A stretch of DNA of 64,000 nucleotides, from positions 434,001 through 498,000 of the forward strand of contig JBBCGH010000001.1 in NCBI GenBank assembly GCA_037200445.1, in the 5' to 3' direction. The stretch comes from Alphaproteobacteria bacterium (lineage in GTDB: Bacteria > Pseudomonadota > Alphaproteobacteria > Rhizobiales > Xanthobacteraceae). Made by a program: the position numbers and the translations under genes. Every line of letters starts with the position of its first letter. Position 1 is the stretch's first letter. Below the pieces are notes generated by a model that saw only the letters and a program-made list of their open reading frames with translations, made no database searches and was not told where the DNA came from. Below, one piece after another: positions 52,749 to 61,223 of the stretch.

Positions 52749-54947
52749 TCAGGCCGCGGGCGCCTGCACCCAGAAGCGGTACATCGCGTCGAACGTCGCC
52801 GGATTGTCGCGCTCGAACGCATCCCAGTTGTCGAGGTTGGTCATCGTGGGATCGTTCGGGAAGTGCGTTGCGTATTGGCGTGCCCTCACGGGGACGACTT
52901 CCATGCTGACGAAATCGAGGTTCTGCTCGGCGAGAAACCGCTTGATCGCCGGAAGCGTCATGCGGTGCTCCTGCGTATGAAACAGGAAATCGCGGCACTC
53001 GCTCGTGCTGTAGAAGTCGGTCATGCGCATGACATTCTGCGCCGCGCTGTCGTCGCGCTGCATCAGCTCCCGGCGGAACCGACGGATGTCGGCGGCGCTC
53101 GCCCCATAGCCTCCTTCCGCGATCTCCTTGCGGGCGGCGACCACGCCCCAGCGCGCGACCTCGCTGTAGAGCGCGATCCGCATGAATCCGCCGGGGCGTA
53201 ACAGCGAGAGCAGCACGCGCCATCCCGCGTAGGGGTCTGCCAGGTGATGCAGCACGCCGACCGATTCGATCAGGTCGAAGCGGCGTTCGAGGGAGCGAAG
53301 CCGCATGATGTCGGCCTGCGCATATTCGATGTCGAGATAGATTGCGCGGGATTTTGCCGCCGCATAGGCGAGGCTCGCGCGGCTGAGATCGATCGCGAGC
53401 GTGCGCGCACCTTCATGCTCCAGCGTGGTCAGGATCGCATGCTGGCCGGTGCCGCAGCCTGCGATCAGAATGTCGAGACTGCCGCGCTTGCCGAGCGGCC
53501 GGAATTTTGCGGATGGAAACAGCTCGCGCAGATATGTGTCGAGATCGGGATATCTGCGCGGCGTCCCGGTCGTGATCCAGCGCGGATAGGGGTTCGCCTC
53601 ATATTGTGACCGTACCGCCTGCGAGACGTCGTTCTCGACCGGCGTGAGCTGCGGCAGGGTTTCACGCAGCTCCGCTTCCTCCTGCGGGGCGCGGATTTGC
53701 TGATCGAGCAACTCGGCAATCGGCGCCGGCCAGGAGCGCGCGAGCAGTGCGTCCGCAGCCGCGAGTTCGTGCAGCGGAAAATAGGTCGCGATGGCCGTGA
53801 CCCACAGCGGGGACGCGGCCATATCAGAGGCAATCGCGGTAGCGAGGCGCTCGCGCAACTCCCGTGCCCGAACCTCCTCCTTCTCGTCCGCCGCATAAAC
53901 ATGCTCGTTGATGAAGCACTGGCGCGCCAGCGCGCAGGCCGCGTCGAGCAGATCATCATCGGCTTCGCCGGGCGGCGCGTTCTCGGCAATCTCGAGCAGC
54001 GCAAAACGGCAGGCGGCGAGAAACTTCTCGAGCGCGGGATCGTGCACCACCGTGCTTTGCATCAACGCCTGCAGCAGCGGGTCGCGTAGCGCTGCAAGCT
54101 CTTGCCGCCCAAGCTCGGTTGCGGGCAGCCGCGCCGGCCAGGCTTGCGCGGCGCGGTCGATCAGCGGCCGCACGGGACTATGGCGGATCAGCGCAATCGC
54201 GGTAGGCGAAAATTGAATCGGCGCGCCCCAACCTTCCGTGAGCGCGCGGGTCAGCATGCGGCGCAGCGGCTCGTTGTCGCGGTCGATCAGGAACCCCGAT
54301 ACCAGACGCGCCAACAGCTCCCTGTTCGCGGTGGTTTCGCGGACCTCGATGCTGCGCATGACGACGCCGATGGCGTCGCCGATCTCGCCGCGGTTCGCGT
54401 GCGACATCGCGAGATTGAGGTAAGCGTCGATGAGCGCCGGCTGCAGCACGATCGCGCGCGCGTAGTGGGGCATCGCTTGCTCGTCGCGCCCGGACTTGGC
54501 GAGCGAGAGCCCGAGGTTGTTGTGGGCGAGCGGCGACTGCGGCTGGAGCTGCACCGCAGCGCGCAGCTGCGCGATCGAATCGTCGAACCGGCCCTCCTCA
54601 CGCAACGCATTGCCAAGATTGAGCCGCGCCGGCGCGAAATTCGGATTGAGCGCGATCGCGCGCGCCCAGTGACGGATCGCTTCGGGGCGGCGGTTGAGCG
54701 CCCACAGCGCGAGGGCGAGGTTGTAGTGAGAATCCGGGATCTTGCCGTCGAGCGTGATGGCGCGGGAGATCAGCTCCACCGCATCCTCATTGCGTCCGGC
54801 CGAATGCGCGAGCGCGCCGCGCAGCTGCAGCGCATAGACGTGCTGCGGCTCGGCTGCGAGCACCTGCGCATAGAGGTAGTCCGCCTCTGCAAGCTCTCCG
54901 GCCTGGTGGTGGCGGACCGCCGCCGTGAGCGCGTCGTCGGTGCTCAT
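52749..54947 (-). CDS. TPR-repeat SAM-dependent methyltransferase
   Basis: A 732-residue fusion. Residues ~5-205 contain about six tetratricopeptide repeats (AVRHHQAGELAEADYLYAQVL, PDSHYNLALALWALNRRPEAI, PARLNLGNALREEGRFDDSI, AHNNLGLSLAKSGRDEQAM). A middle helical region follows. Residues ~475-640 form a class I methyltransferase (ILIAGCGTGQHAILTTL, LAIDLSRASLAYA, ESVGVLHHLADPYAGWRVLLSLLRPGGFMRIALYS). The TPRs probably dock a protein substrate or complex; methyl acceptor unknown. Its start overlaps the stop of the upstream hotdog gene (ATGA), implying coupling. Confidence 0.87.
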   Translation of the reverse strand: MSTDDALTAAVRHHQAGELAEADYLYAQVLAAEPQHVYALQLRGALAHSAGRNEDAVELISRAITLDGKIPDSHYNLALALWALNRRPEAIRHWARAIALNPNFAPARLNLGNALREEGRFDDSIAQLRAAVQLQPQSPLAHNNLGLSLAKSGRDEQAMPHYARAIVLQPALIDAYLNLAMSHANRGEIGDAIGVVMRSIEVRETTANRELLARLVSGFLIDRDNEPLRRMLTRALTEGWGAPIQFSPTAIALIRHSPVRPLIDRAAQAWPARLPATELGRQELAALRDPLLQALMQSTVVHDPALEKFLAACRFALLEIAENAPPGEADDDLLDAACALARQCFINEHVYAADEKEEVRARELRERLATAIASDMAASPLWVTAIATYFPLHELAAADALLARSWPAPIAELLDQQIRAPQEEAELRETLPQLTPVENDVSQAVRSQYEANPYPRWITTGTPRRYPDLDTYLRELFPSAKFRPLGKRGSLDILIAGCGTGQHAILTTLEHEGARTLAIDLSRASLAYAAAKSRAIYLDIEYAQADIMRLRSLERRFDLIESVGVLHHLADPYAGWRVLLSLLRPGGFMRIALYSEVARWGVVAARKEIAEGGYGASAADIRRFRRELMQRDDSAAQNVMRMTDFYSTSECRDFLFHTQEHRMTLPAIKRFLAEQNLDFVSMEVVPVRARQYATHFPNDPTMTNLDNWDAFERDNPATFDAMYRFWVQAPAA

Positions 54948-55783
54948 GCGGAATGGTGTTCCGAAGGCGAGGCCTCAGCCTCGGCCACCTGGCGTGGCCG
55001 CCAGATGGCGCTGTGGCCGATCTCGGCGACGGCGCGCGCGCCATCCGCCACGACGATGGCATCGAACGCGACGATCGCGTGGCCCTTGGTCACGGTGTTC
55101 GACGTGATGCGCGAGCGCAGCGTCAACTCCTCGCCGATGCGCGCGGTGCCATGAAAGCGGATCGTGCTGCCGACGTGAATCCAGGGGCCGAGCACGACGT
55201 TCTGCAACAACGCGAAGTTTGCCAACCGCAGGATCTGACCGGGATGCACCACGCCCTCGGCCCGATAGAGCGGCTCGGTCTCGCCGATCTCGTCCAGATA
55301 AGTGCCGAGCAACGCGCGGTCTGCGACGAACGGCGTGATGCCCAGCGCGCGTCCGACTGCCAGCGACTCCTCGCTCGCCTTCGGCCGCTCGGCGGGCGGG
55401 ACGCCGGTGGGCAGCGAATCGATCGCGGGCGCTGCGCGCGGCGGCGGCATCGCGGCATGGCCGGTGGCGCAGCGCTCAAGCCCGCTCGCGACCGTGAGCG
55501 CGAGGCCGTCTCCCTCGGGCGCCGCGGTCAGGCGCACCATGTCGCCGTGATACACGGGCTTGAGGAACCGGCAGTCGGCCGCGCCGCCTTCGAGCCACGC
55601 CCGGCCCCAGCGCGCGACCGGCAGGTGCGCCATGTAGGCGAACACCGTGACGCCCGGCACCAGCGCGCCCTTGAAGCCGAAGCGCTGCGCGACTTTGTCG
55701 TCGTGAATCTTGTTCTCGGAGGCCGCCGCCTGATTGAAGGCGCGGACTTCGTAGGGGGCGAGATGAGAGGACATGACGGTCAC
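54944..55783 (-). CDS. double-hotdog (MaoC/HTD2-like) hydratase-type protein
   Basis: A 279-residue two-hotdog protein. The first half has AASENKIHDDKVAQRFGFKGALVPGVTVFAYM, the MaoC hydratase patch with Asp/His candidates; the second half has HPGQILRLANFALLQNVVLGPWIHVGSTIRF and ITSNTVTKGHAIVAFDAIVVAD. Such proteins hydrate or dehydrate acyl-CoA/ACP intermediates. The specific substrate is unknown. It is coupled by a 4-nt overlap to the TPR-methyltransferase, suggesting a joint role in an unknown acyl pathway. Confidence 0.8.
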   Translation of the reverse strand: MTVMSSHLAPYEVRAFNQAAASENKIHDDKVAQRFGFKGALVPGVTVFAYMAHLPVARWGRAWLEGGAADCRFLKPVYHGDMVRLTAAPEGDGLALTVASGLERCATGHAAMPPPRAAPAIDSLPTGVPPAERPKASEESLAVGRALGITPFVADRALLGTYLDEIGETEPLYRAEGVVHPGQILRLANFALLQNVVLGPWIHVGSTIRFHGTARIGEELTLRSRITSNTVTKGHAIVAFDAIVVADGARAVAEIGHSAIWRPRQVAEAEASPSEHHSA

Positions 55784-55838
55784 GGTGATCTGAGACTTTC
55801 AGGAAGGCTCACGCCTTACCGGCTTATAGTCCGCAACT

Positions 55839-56540
55839 CTAGCCTCGTCCGGCAATGCGCGTCCCGAGCCGCGCGGCGGCCTGCGCCACGTCTTTCAGCC
55901 GTTCCGCCTGCAGCCCTGCCGCGGCCGCGCGCGCCTCTGCGGTCAGCGCCGGACCCGCCTCCTCGGGTGAGCCTGCGTCGAACGGCGGGTGTGGATTGTA
56001 TTCGATCAGAAGCTGCGTCAGCTCGGCGACGTGCGCGCCGTGCAGCTCGGCGGCCACCGTCAGGGCGAAATCGATCCCCGCCGTGACGCCGCCGCCGGTG
56101 ATCACGTTGCCGTCTTTCACCACGCGCTCGGCGACAGGCGTCGCGCCGAAGGCCGTGAGCATGTCGCGGCTCATCCAGTGGGTTGCGGCGCGCTTTCCCT
56201 CGAGCAGCCCGGCCGCGCCGAGCACCAGCGCGCCGGTGCACACGCTTGTCACATAACGCGCGCCCTTGGCCTGACGGAGAATGAAGTCGAGCGTCTCGGC
56301 GTCGTTGAGCAGCGGGTTCATGCCGGGGCCGCCCGGCACGCAGATGAGATCGAGCTGCGGGCATTCGGCGAACGTCGTTGTCGGCGTGAGCAGCATCCCT
56401 CCGCCCGCCGCGACCGGCTCGTGCGACTTCCAGACGAGATGCACCTTGGTATCCGGCAGGGTGATGAACACTTCGTAGGGCCCGGTCATGTCGAGCTGGG
56501 TGATTTTCGGGAAGACCAGAAGGCCGATGTGGAAGGGCAT
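55839..56540 (-). CDS. inhA: DJ-1/PfpI-family protein, isonitrile hydratase-like
   Basis: A 233-residue DJ-1/PfpI-fold protein. The nucleophile is Cys101 in VTSVCTGALVLG and Asp17 is in QLDMTGPYEVF. These positions match the Asp17/Cys101 pair I recall for Pseudomonas putida isonitrile hydratase InhA, which turns isonitriles into N-substituted formamides. PGGPGMNPLL and the GVTAGIDFALTVAAE block are also family features. AraC-like DNA-binding domains are absent, so it is not a GATase1-AraC regulator. Other PfpI functions remain possible. Confidence 0.78.
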   Translation of the reverse strand: MPFHIGLLVFPKITQLDMTGPYEVFITLPDTKVHLVWKSHEPVAAGGGMLLTPTTTFAECPQLDLICVPGGPGMNPLLNDAETLDFILRQAKGARYVTSVCTGALVLGAAGLLEGKRAATHWMSRDMLTAFGATPVAERVVKDGNVITGGGVTAGIDFALTVAAELHGAHVAELTQLLIEYNPHPPFDAGSPEEAGPALTAEARAAAAGLQAERLKDVAQAAARLGTRIAGRG

Positions 56541-56691
56541 GGGAACCTCGCGCGATGTGCAGCTATCTTAAAGGTCTGTCTGCGCCGGTCGAATCGGAAT
56601 TGCTGGTCAGCCTTCTTGCTCCGCGTCCGCCTTGGGCGAAGGATGCGGCCGGGCCGCGCGGTGCGCCGCGTGCAGCACAGGGAGACCGGCC

Positions 56692-57972
56692 ATGAAAGCG
56701 GACCGCTACCACAAGCTTCGCCTGGCAAACCACGTGCTGCATCCCGAAACCTTGATGCTCGGCTACGGCTACGACCCGCTGCTCTCGGAAGGAGCCGTGA
56801 AGCCGCCGGTGTTCCTCACCTCGACCTTCGTGTTCCGCACCGCCGAGGAGGGGCGCGACTTCTTCGACTACACGGCGGGGCGCCGCGAGCCGCCGCAGGG
56901 CGAGGGCGGGGGGCTCGTCTACTCGCGCTTCAACCATCCGAACAGCGAGATCGTGGAGGACCGGCTTGCGGCCTACGAGGGCGCGGACGCCTGCACGCTG
57001 TTCTCTTCGGGTATGTCGGCGATCGCCACCACCATCTTCACGTTCACGCGGCCTGGCGACGTGATTCTGCATTCGCAGCCGCTCTATGGCGGCACCGAGA
57101 CGCTGATCGCGCGCACGTTGACGGCCTACCAGGTGCAGGCCGTCGGCTTCGCGGACGGCGTCGACGAGGCGGCGATCCGTGAGGCCGCCGAGGCCGCCGC
57201 CGCAAAAGGCCGCGTCGCGCTGATCATGATCGAGACGCCGTCGAACCCGCTCAACACCATGGTCGACATCAAGCTCATCCGCCGCATCGCCGACGAGATC
57301 GCGGCGCGGCAGAACCATCGGCCGATCATCGTCTGCGACAACACGCTGCTCGGGCCGGTCTTCCAGCGCCCGCTTCCCTTCGGCGCCGACGTCTCGGTCT
57401 ACTCACTCACCAAGTACGTCGGCGGCCACTCCGACCTGATCGCCGGCGCGGCGCTCGGCAGCAATGAGATCATGCGGCCGATCCGGCAGCTGCGCGGCGC
57501 GATCGGCACGCAGCTCGACCCGCATTCGAGCTGGATGATTTCCCGCTCGCTCGAAACGCTCAGCGTGCGCATGGAGCGCGGCAACGCGAATGCGCGCATC
57601 GTCGCCGAATTCCTGCGCGATCATCCGCGCGTCGAGACCGTGCACTACCTGCCGTTCCTGCCAGCTGCATCACCCCAGTGCCGCGTCTTCGCCGCGCAGT
57701 GCACGGGCGCGGGCTCGACCTTCTCGTTCGACATCAATGGCGGGCTCGAGGAAGCCTTCGCCTGCCTCAACCGGCTGCAGATCATCAAGCTCGCGGTAAG
57801 CCTCGGCGGCACCGAGTCGCTCGCCTGCCATCCCGGCTCGACGACGCATTCGGGTGTGCCCGCCGACCTGCGCGCGCGCATCGGGGTGAGCGATGCGACG
57901 ATCCGCCTCTCGATCGGCATCGAGCATGCGGACGATCTGGTGGCGGATCTGGCGCAGGCGCTGGTGGCGTAG
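56692..57972 (+). CDS. cystathionine gamma-synthase family PLP enzyme
   Basis: A 426-residue PLP-dependent Cys/Met-metabolism enzyme. The Schiff-base Lys is in [52 protein letters not shown] is the family N-terminal signature and [18 protein letters not shown] the C-terminal one. It fits cystathionine gamma-synthase, methionine gamma-lyase or O-acetylhomoserine sulfhydrylase. An additional insertion ([17 protein letters not shown]) near residue 65 suggests the methionine gamma-lyase-like subgroup found in alphaproteobacteria. ATG 56692 has GGGAGA just upstream. Confidence 0.9.
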   Translation: MKADRYHKLRLANHVLHPETLMLGYGYDPLLSEGAVKPPVFLTSTFVFRTAEEGRDFFDYTAGRREPPQGEGGGLVYSRFNHPNSEIVEDRLAAYEGADACTLFSSGMSAIATTIFTFTRPGDVILHSQPLYGGTETLIARTLTAYQVQAVGFADGVDEAAIREAAEAAAAKGRVALIMIETPSNPLNTMVDIKLIRRIADEIAARQNHRPIIVCDNTLLGPVFQRPLPFGADVSVYSLTKYVGGHSDLIAGAALGSNEIMRPIRQLRGAIGTQLDPHSSWMISRSLETLSVRMERGNANARIVAEFLRDHPRVETVHYLPFLPAASPQCRVFAAQCTGAGSTFSFDINGGLEEAFACLNRLQIIKLAVSLGGTESLACHPGSTTHSGVPADLRARIGVSDATIRLSIGIEHADDLVADLAQALVA

Positions 57973-57987
57973 GGGCGCTGGTTTTTC

Positions 57988-58359
57988 TTAGCGCTTGCCG
58001 AATGTGAACCAGGCAAACCCGAGCGCCAGCAGGCCGTTGATCGCGGCCTGAGCCTAGCCGTAGGAATTCACCAGGCCGGTCCCCGCCGCGTGAAGCAGGA
58101 TCAGACAGTCGAGCGCGTTGGTGACGAGACCGGCCACCATCATGGCCTTCCAGGCTTGCGCCCCGGCACCGTGGCGGGCGCCCCAGTAGACGATGGCGAA
58201 TGCAAGAATCGTCGAGCCGGCAACGCGGCCGAGCACTTCGGTGGCGGGCGTCAGCGTCACGCCGTAAAGCGCCGTCAGTTGCCCGGGCGCAATCAGGAAC
58301 GCCAGGCCGAAAACCGCCGCCACGACCGTGGCGAGTGCCAGAAAGCTGTCGCGTGTCAT
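57988..58359 (-). pseudogene. small membrane protein with an in-frame TAG codon
   Basis: A four-helix membrane protein of ~123 codons. Translation from 58359 gives TVVAAVFGLAFLIAPGQL, TILAFAIVYWGARHG and GLVTNALDCLILLHAAGTGLVNSYG, then a TAG at 58054-58056. Reading on in frame gives AQAAINGLLALGFAWFTFGKR to a TAA at 57988. The continuation is a hydrophobic helix with a basic end, as expected, and TAG differs from the Trp codon TGG by one base. The protein family is not recognised. Real truncation, sequence error or suppression are all possible. Confidence 0.7.
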
Positions 58360-58413
58360 GATCGTCTCCGTTCCATGGGAGAGGTGAAGAGAGCGATGGG
58401 CTGCGGTCGCCGC

Positions 58414-58722
58414 TCACCGGCAGCGGAACACGAATTGCTTCGCGTAGCTCGGGCGGATCACGATCGGCTCGCGCGAAGCGGTGAGCTGGTAGCGGCCGTG
58501 GCAGGCTTCGTTCGCATAGTTCTCGGCGAAGGTCCGAAGACGGCGCTGGCGCCAGTCGTCATGGTCGATGATGAAGTCGCTGGCCGAGAGCCGCAATAGC
58601 CGCGCGCCGCGACCGAGCGGTTCCTCGGTGTAGCGGATATCGCCGGAAGCGCGCGCCATTTGCGGCGCCGGCGGCGCCGTTACCACGCAGTAGAAGCACA
58701 GAGCTTGCAGCCAAAGGTCCAT
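58414..58722 (-). CDS. hypothetical small protein with signal-like start
   Basis: A 102-residue protein with a hydrophobic start (LWLQALCFYCVVTAPPAPQ), then LGRGARLLRLSASDFIIDHDD and ENYANEACHGRYQLTASRE, with two late cysteines (NEACHGR, FRCR). These suggest a secreted protein with a disulfide. No family is recognised. It is oriented the same way as the neighbouring broken membrane gene. Confidence 0.6.
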   Translation of the reverse strand: MDLWLQALCFYCVVTAPPAPQMARASGDIRYTEEPLGRGARLLRLSASDFIIDHDDWRQRRLRTFAENYANEACHGRYQLTASREPIVIRPSYAKQFVFRCR

Positions 58723-58853
58723 GGCCCCGTTTCCCTGGATCGCAAGCTTGCCATGGAAGCGGCGGGATGTCTTCTGCCGTGCTCCCTTCCGCCCGGATCA
58801 TCACGCCGCTAGGATCACGCGTCACATCCTTCATCATCCGGGACATATCCACC

Positions 58854-59591
58854 ATGGACCAGCGTGCTGTCGCGCAAGCGGCCGGATTGCTCGTCGCGGC
58901 GCGCCGCACCGGCAAGCTGCTCGACGGGCTGCCGGACGCGTGCAAGCCGCAGACGCTGGACGACGCTCACGCGATCCAGGACGCGACGCTCGCGGCGCTG
59001 GGAGAGACCGTCGCGGGCTTCAAGGTCGCGATCGTCGACGGCCGCGTGGTGCGCGGCGCGATCATGGCGTCGCGCGTGTTCGAGAGCGGCGCGCAGGTGA
59101 AAGCCGCCGCCATGCCGCTGCTCGGGATCGAGGCCGAGATCGCTTTCCGCGTCGAGCGTGATATGCCGGCCGGCAAGTACAGTTATGACGATGTGGCCGC
59201 CGCGGTGTCGGCCTTCGCGGCGATCGAGATCGTCGACTCGCGCTTCCGCGACCATACGGCCGTGTCGGCGCAGGAGCGCAATGCCGACTTCGTCACCAAC
59301 GGCGGCTTCGTGCGCGGCGCGCCTGCTGCGGACTGGCGCAGCCTCGATCTCAAAAACATCGCCGTGACACTGACGATCGGCGGAGAGGAGATCGTAAAGC
59401 GCCACGGCGGCCACGCGGCTGGCGACCCGCTGCTGCCCGCGGTCGCGCTGGCGAACGACCTGCCCGGCGGTATCAGGGCCGGGCAGTTCGTCACCACCGG
59501 CACCTATACGGGGCTCACGTTTGCGAAGGCGGGGCAGACGGTGGTTGCGGAATTTGCGGGGGTGGGGAAGGTGGAGGTGGGGTTCGGGTAG
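58854..59591 (+). CDS. 2-keto-4-pentenoate hydratase / FAH-superfamily protein
   Basis: A 245-residue protein of the hydratase/decarboxylase group in the fumarylacetoacetase superfamily, which acts on enol acids from aromatic ring cleavage. Evidence is LGIEAEIAFRVERDMP (the metal-binding Glu-x-Glu), YDDVAAAVSAFAAIEIVDSRFRD and LANDLPGGIRAGQFVTTGTYTGLTFAKAGQTVVAEFAGVGKVEVGF. ATG 58854 gives the usual N-terminus; an upstream ATG would add 29 residues. No ring-cleavage genes are adjacent. Confidence 0.87.
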   Translation: MDQRAVAQAAGLLVAARRTGKLLDGLPDACKPQTLDDAHAIQDATLAALGETVAGFKVAIVDGRVVRGAIMASRVFESGAQVKAAAMPLLGIEAEIAFRVERDMPAGKYSYDDVAAAVSAFAAIEIVDSRFRDHTAVSAQERNADFVTNGGFVRGAPAADWRSLDLKNIAVTLTIGGEEIVKRHGGHAAGDPLLPAVALANDLPGGIRAGQFVTTGTYTGLTFAKAGQTVVAEFAGVGKVEVGFG

Positions 59592-59612
59592 GTGGTCTGA
59601 TCTCGCCGCCGC

Positions 59613-60026
59613 TTAATCCTTTCCCTTCTTGCGCAGGGATTCCGAGAGGACCACGAGCGCATACTTCGTGCGCCGCGATTGGATATCCGCATAGGATCGC
59701 AGCAGCCGCAGCGCGCCCTTGGTCTGCATCAGCGCGAAACCGGTGCTCTCGTCTTCGTGTTTCTTCGTGCGCTCGCCCATGCCGCTGTAGAAAAACGTGA
59801 TTGGAACGCGCAGCAGGTCGGCAATTCTCTGCAGCCGGCCGGCCGAGACGCGGTTTGCGCCTTTCTCGTATTTTTGCACCTGCTGAAATGTGAGCCCGAT
59901 GCCTTCGGCCAGGCCCGATTGCGACAGGCCGCGCTGCAGTCTCAGCGCGCGGATCTTGCGTCCGATCTCGATGTCCTCCGCGCCGGCTCGGCGCTTTCTG
60001 CCAAATTGGGTTGGGTCGCTGGTCAA
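59613..60026 (-). CDS. XRE-family helix-turn-helix regulator
   Basis: A 137-residue regulator with an N-terminal Cro/CI-type HTH (~20-77): IGRKIRALRLQRGLSQSGLAEGIGLTFQQVQKYEKGANRVSAGRLQRIADLL. A ~55-residue C-terminal tail (LRLLRSYADIQSRRTKYALVVLSESL) likely supports dimerisation. The set-up is common in rhizobial genomes. It lies divergently from the GNAT-like gene at 60387, and the 360-nt gap between them contains an inverted repeat that could be its operator. Confidence 0.9.
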   Translation of the reverse strand: MTSDPTQFGRKRRAGAEDIEIGRKIRALRLQRGLSQSGLAEGIGLTFQQVQKYEKGANRVSAGRLQRIADLLRVPITFFYSGMGERTKKHEDESTGFALMQTKGALRLLRSYADIQSRRTKYALVVLSESLRKKGKD

Positions 60027-60386
60027 GATCTCGCCTCTGTCCCTTTCGCTGGCAACCCACCGGAATTCTGCTCCGCATCACACGACCTCCGGGAGACGCC
60101 ATGCACAGTGCAATTCTAGATAGGCCCGTCACAGAACTGTTGTGCTGATTTGTTGAGGAGGAAAGTCGTGGAAGCCGTGCGCCTCAACCCCGACGCGCAG
60201 GCGCGTTGTTGCGGATTTCAGGGCTCAACTACACGTTATCGCGGCGCAGGGACGTTGCGTCCTTGGGCACCGGCAACCCCCCGCCGGTTCAACGCTGGCG
60301 TTGAACGGCAACAAGATTTACCGCCTTCTCGATGCTGTAACGCTCCTGTTTATTCCAATACCACCCTGCGTAGTGGGAGCGTCAAG
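60027..60386. other. 360-nt gap between XRE regulator and GNAT gene
   Basis: No complete gene is supported here. A strong ribosome-binding-like AGGAGGAAA precedes a GTG at 60168 that is in frame with the GNAT gene, but the intervening residues are arginine/proline-rich and unconvincing. The inverted repeat at 60287-60306 is the main structure. Confidence 0.45.
60287..60306. promoter_or_regulatory. inverted repeat, 9-bp arms, possible operator or attenuator
   Basis: GTTCAACGC-TG-GCGTTGAAC is a perfect 9-bp inverted repeat with a 2-nt spacer, 80 nt before the ATG of the GNAT gene and between it and an XRE regulator. A protein-binding site or a leader hairpin are both possible. Confidence 0.45.
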
Positions 60387-60974
60387 ATGGAACACAGCTT
60401 GAGGGGAATCGCCCCTGGCCACAATCAAATCCGGACCGAGATCGTGACGACCTACGAACAACTGCTTCACGCCTACGCCATCCGAAGTATTTGCTTCATT
60501 GAAGAGAATGGCATGAAAGCGCAGCAGATGTTCGACGGAAACGACTATCAAGCCACCCATGTGATCGCGTACTCCGGAGATGAACCGATTGGAGCCCTGC
60601 GGATTCGGTGGTTCAAGGATTTCGCCAAATTCGAACGCTTTGCCTTTCGCAAGGCCTATCGCGACAATCGTCCCTTAAAAGCGCTCGCAAGATTCTCGTT
60701 CGATCACGTCGCCCGGAAGGGTTACGATAAAGTCATCACGCATGCCCTCCCGAAGCATGCGCGGCTGTGGAAAATACTTTTCGGGTTCAAGGCTGCCGAA
60801 GGGAAGAAACCGGTCTACTTCGACGGCATCGACGAGCCGTGCATCGAACTCGTCAAGGAGCTCACGCCCCCGCTCAACGCAATCTCGGAGCATACGGACT
60901 CTATTGTTCTATTCCGTACCGAAGGATATTGGGACGCACCCTCGGAGTTCGAGATGGCGTCGCCCCAAAACTGA
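60387..60974 (+). CDS. GNAT-fold acyltransferase-like protein
   Basis: About 195 residues from ATG 60387 (GGAG 8 nt upstream). The fold resembles GNAT/autoinducer-synthase-like proteins: IRTEIVTTYEQLLHAYAIRSICFIEENG, AYSGDEPIGALRIRWFKDFAKFERFAFRKAYR, FSFDHVARKGYDKVITHALPKHARLWKILFGF. I cannot assign a substrate; LuxI-type activity is not shown by the residues I can see. An in-frame GTG with AGGAGGAAA at 60168 would extend the protein by 73 odd residues. The region looks lower in GC than the chromosome around it. Confidence 0.7.
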   Translation: MEHSLRGIAPGHNQIRTEIVTTYEQLLHAYAIRSICFIEENGMKAQQMFDGNDYQATHVIAYSGDEPIGALRIRWFKDFAKFERFAFRKAYRDNRPLKALARFSFDHVARKGYDKVITHALPKHARLWKILFGFKAAEGKKPVYFDGIDEPCIELVKELTPPLNAISEHTDSIVLFRTEGYWDAPSEFEMASPQN

Positions 60975-61223
60975 ATTGAAGCCGAAGTTTCTCTCGAAAC
61001 GTATCGGAAATTTCGCAGCGAGCATGTCGTGGATTTCCATCGATCCTATCTGAAGCAGGTGGTCTCGATCCACCAGGCAATGTTTGCAAGGCTTCTCTTC
61101 GACGAGGACTCCGCCGTCGGCCCAGAGCTCGCCGAGTTGTTTCAGGATATCGGGCGTACCTATTTGCAAATCTCAGAACAAATCAACGAGCGTTGCTCGT
61201 CCTACCGTACTCTTCAAGATTAA
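60975..61223 (+). CDS. small protein or read-through tail after the GNAT gene
   Basis: The frame of the GNAT gene stays open for 82 codons after its TGA. A GTG at 61029 would start a 64-residue protein, helical and acidic (FHRSYLKQVVSIHQAMFARLLFDED, ELAELFQDIGRTYLQISEQIN). Upstream in the same frame lie plausible helical residues (IEAEVSLETYRKF), so either a non-ATG start nearer 60975 or a broken C-terminal domain of the GNAT protein is possible. Its end overlaps the convergent LysR gene by 41 nt. No family is recognised. Confidence 0.45.
   Translation: MEAEVSLETYRKFRSEHVVDFHRSYLKQVVSIHQAMFARLLFDEDSAVGPELAELFQDIGRTYLQISEQINERCSSYRTLQD

Noticed and set aside
60387-60974. LuxI-type autoinducer synthase next to a LysR regulator
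   Set aside because: The fold may be related, but conserved LuxI residues are not evident and the regulator is LysR, not LuxR, so quorum sensing is not supported.
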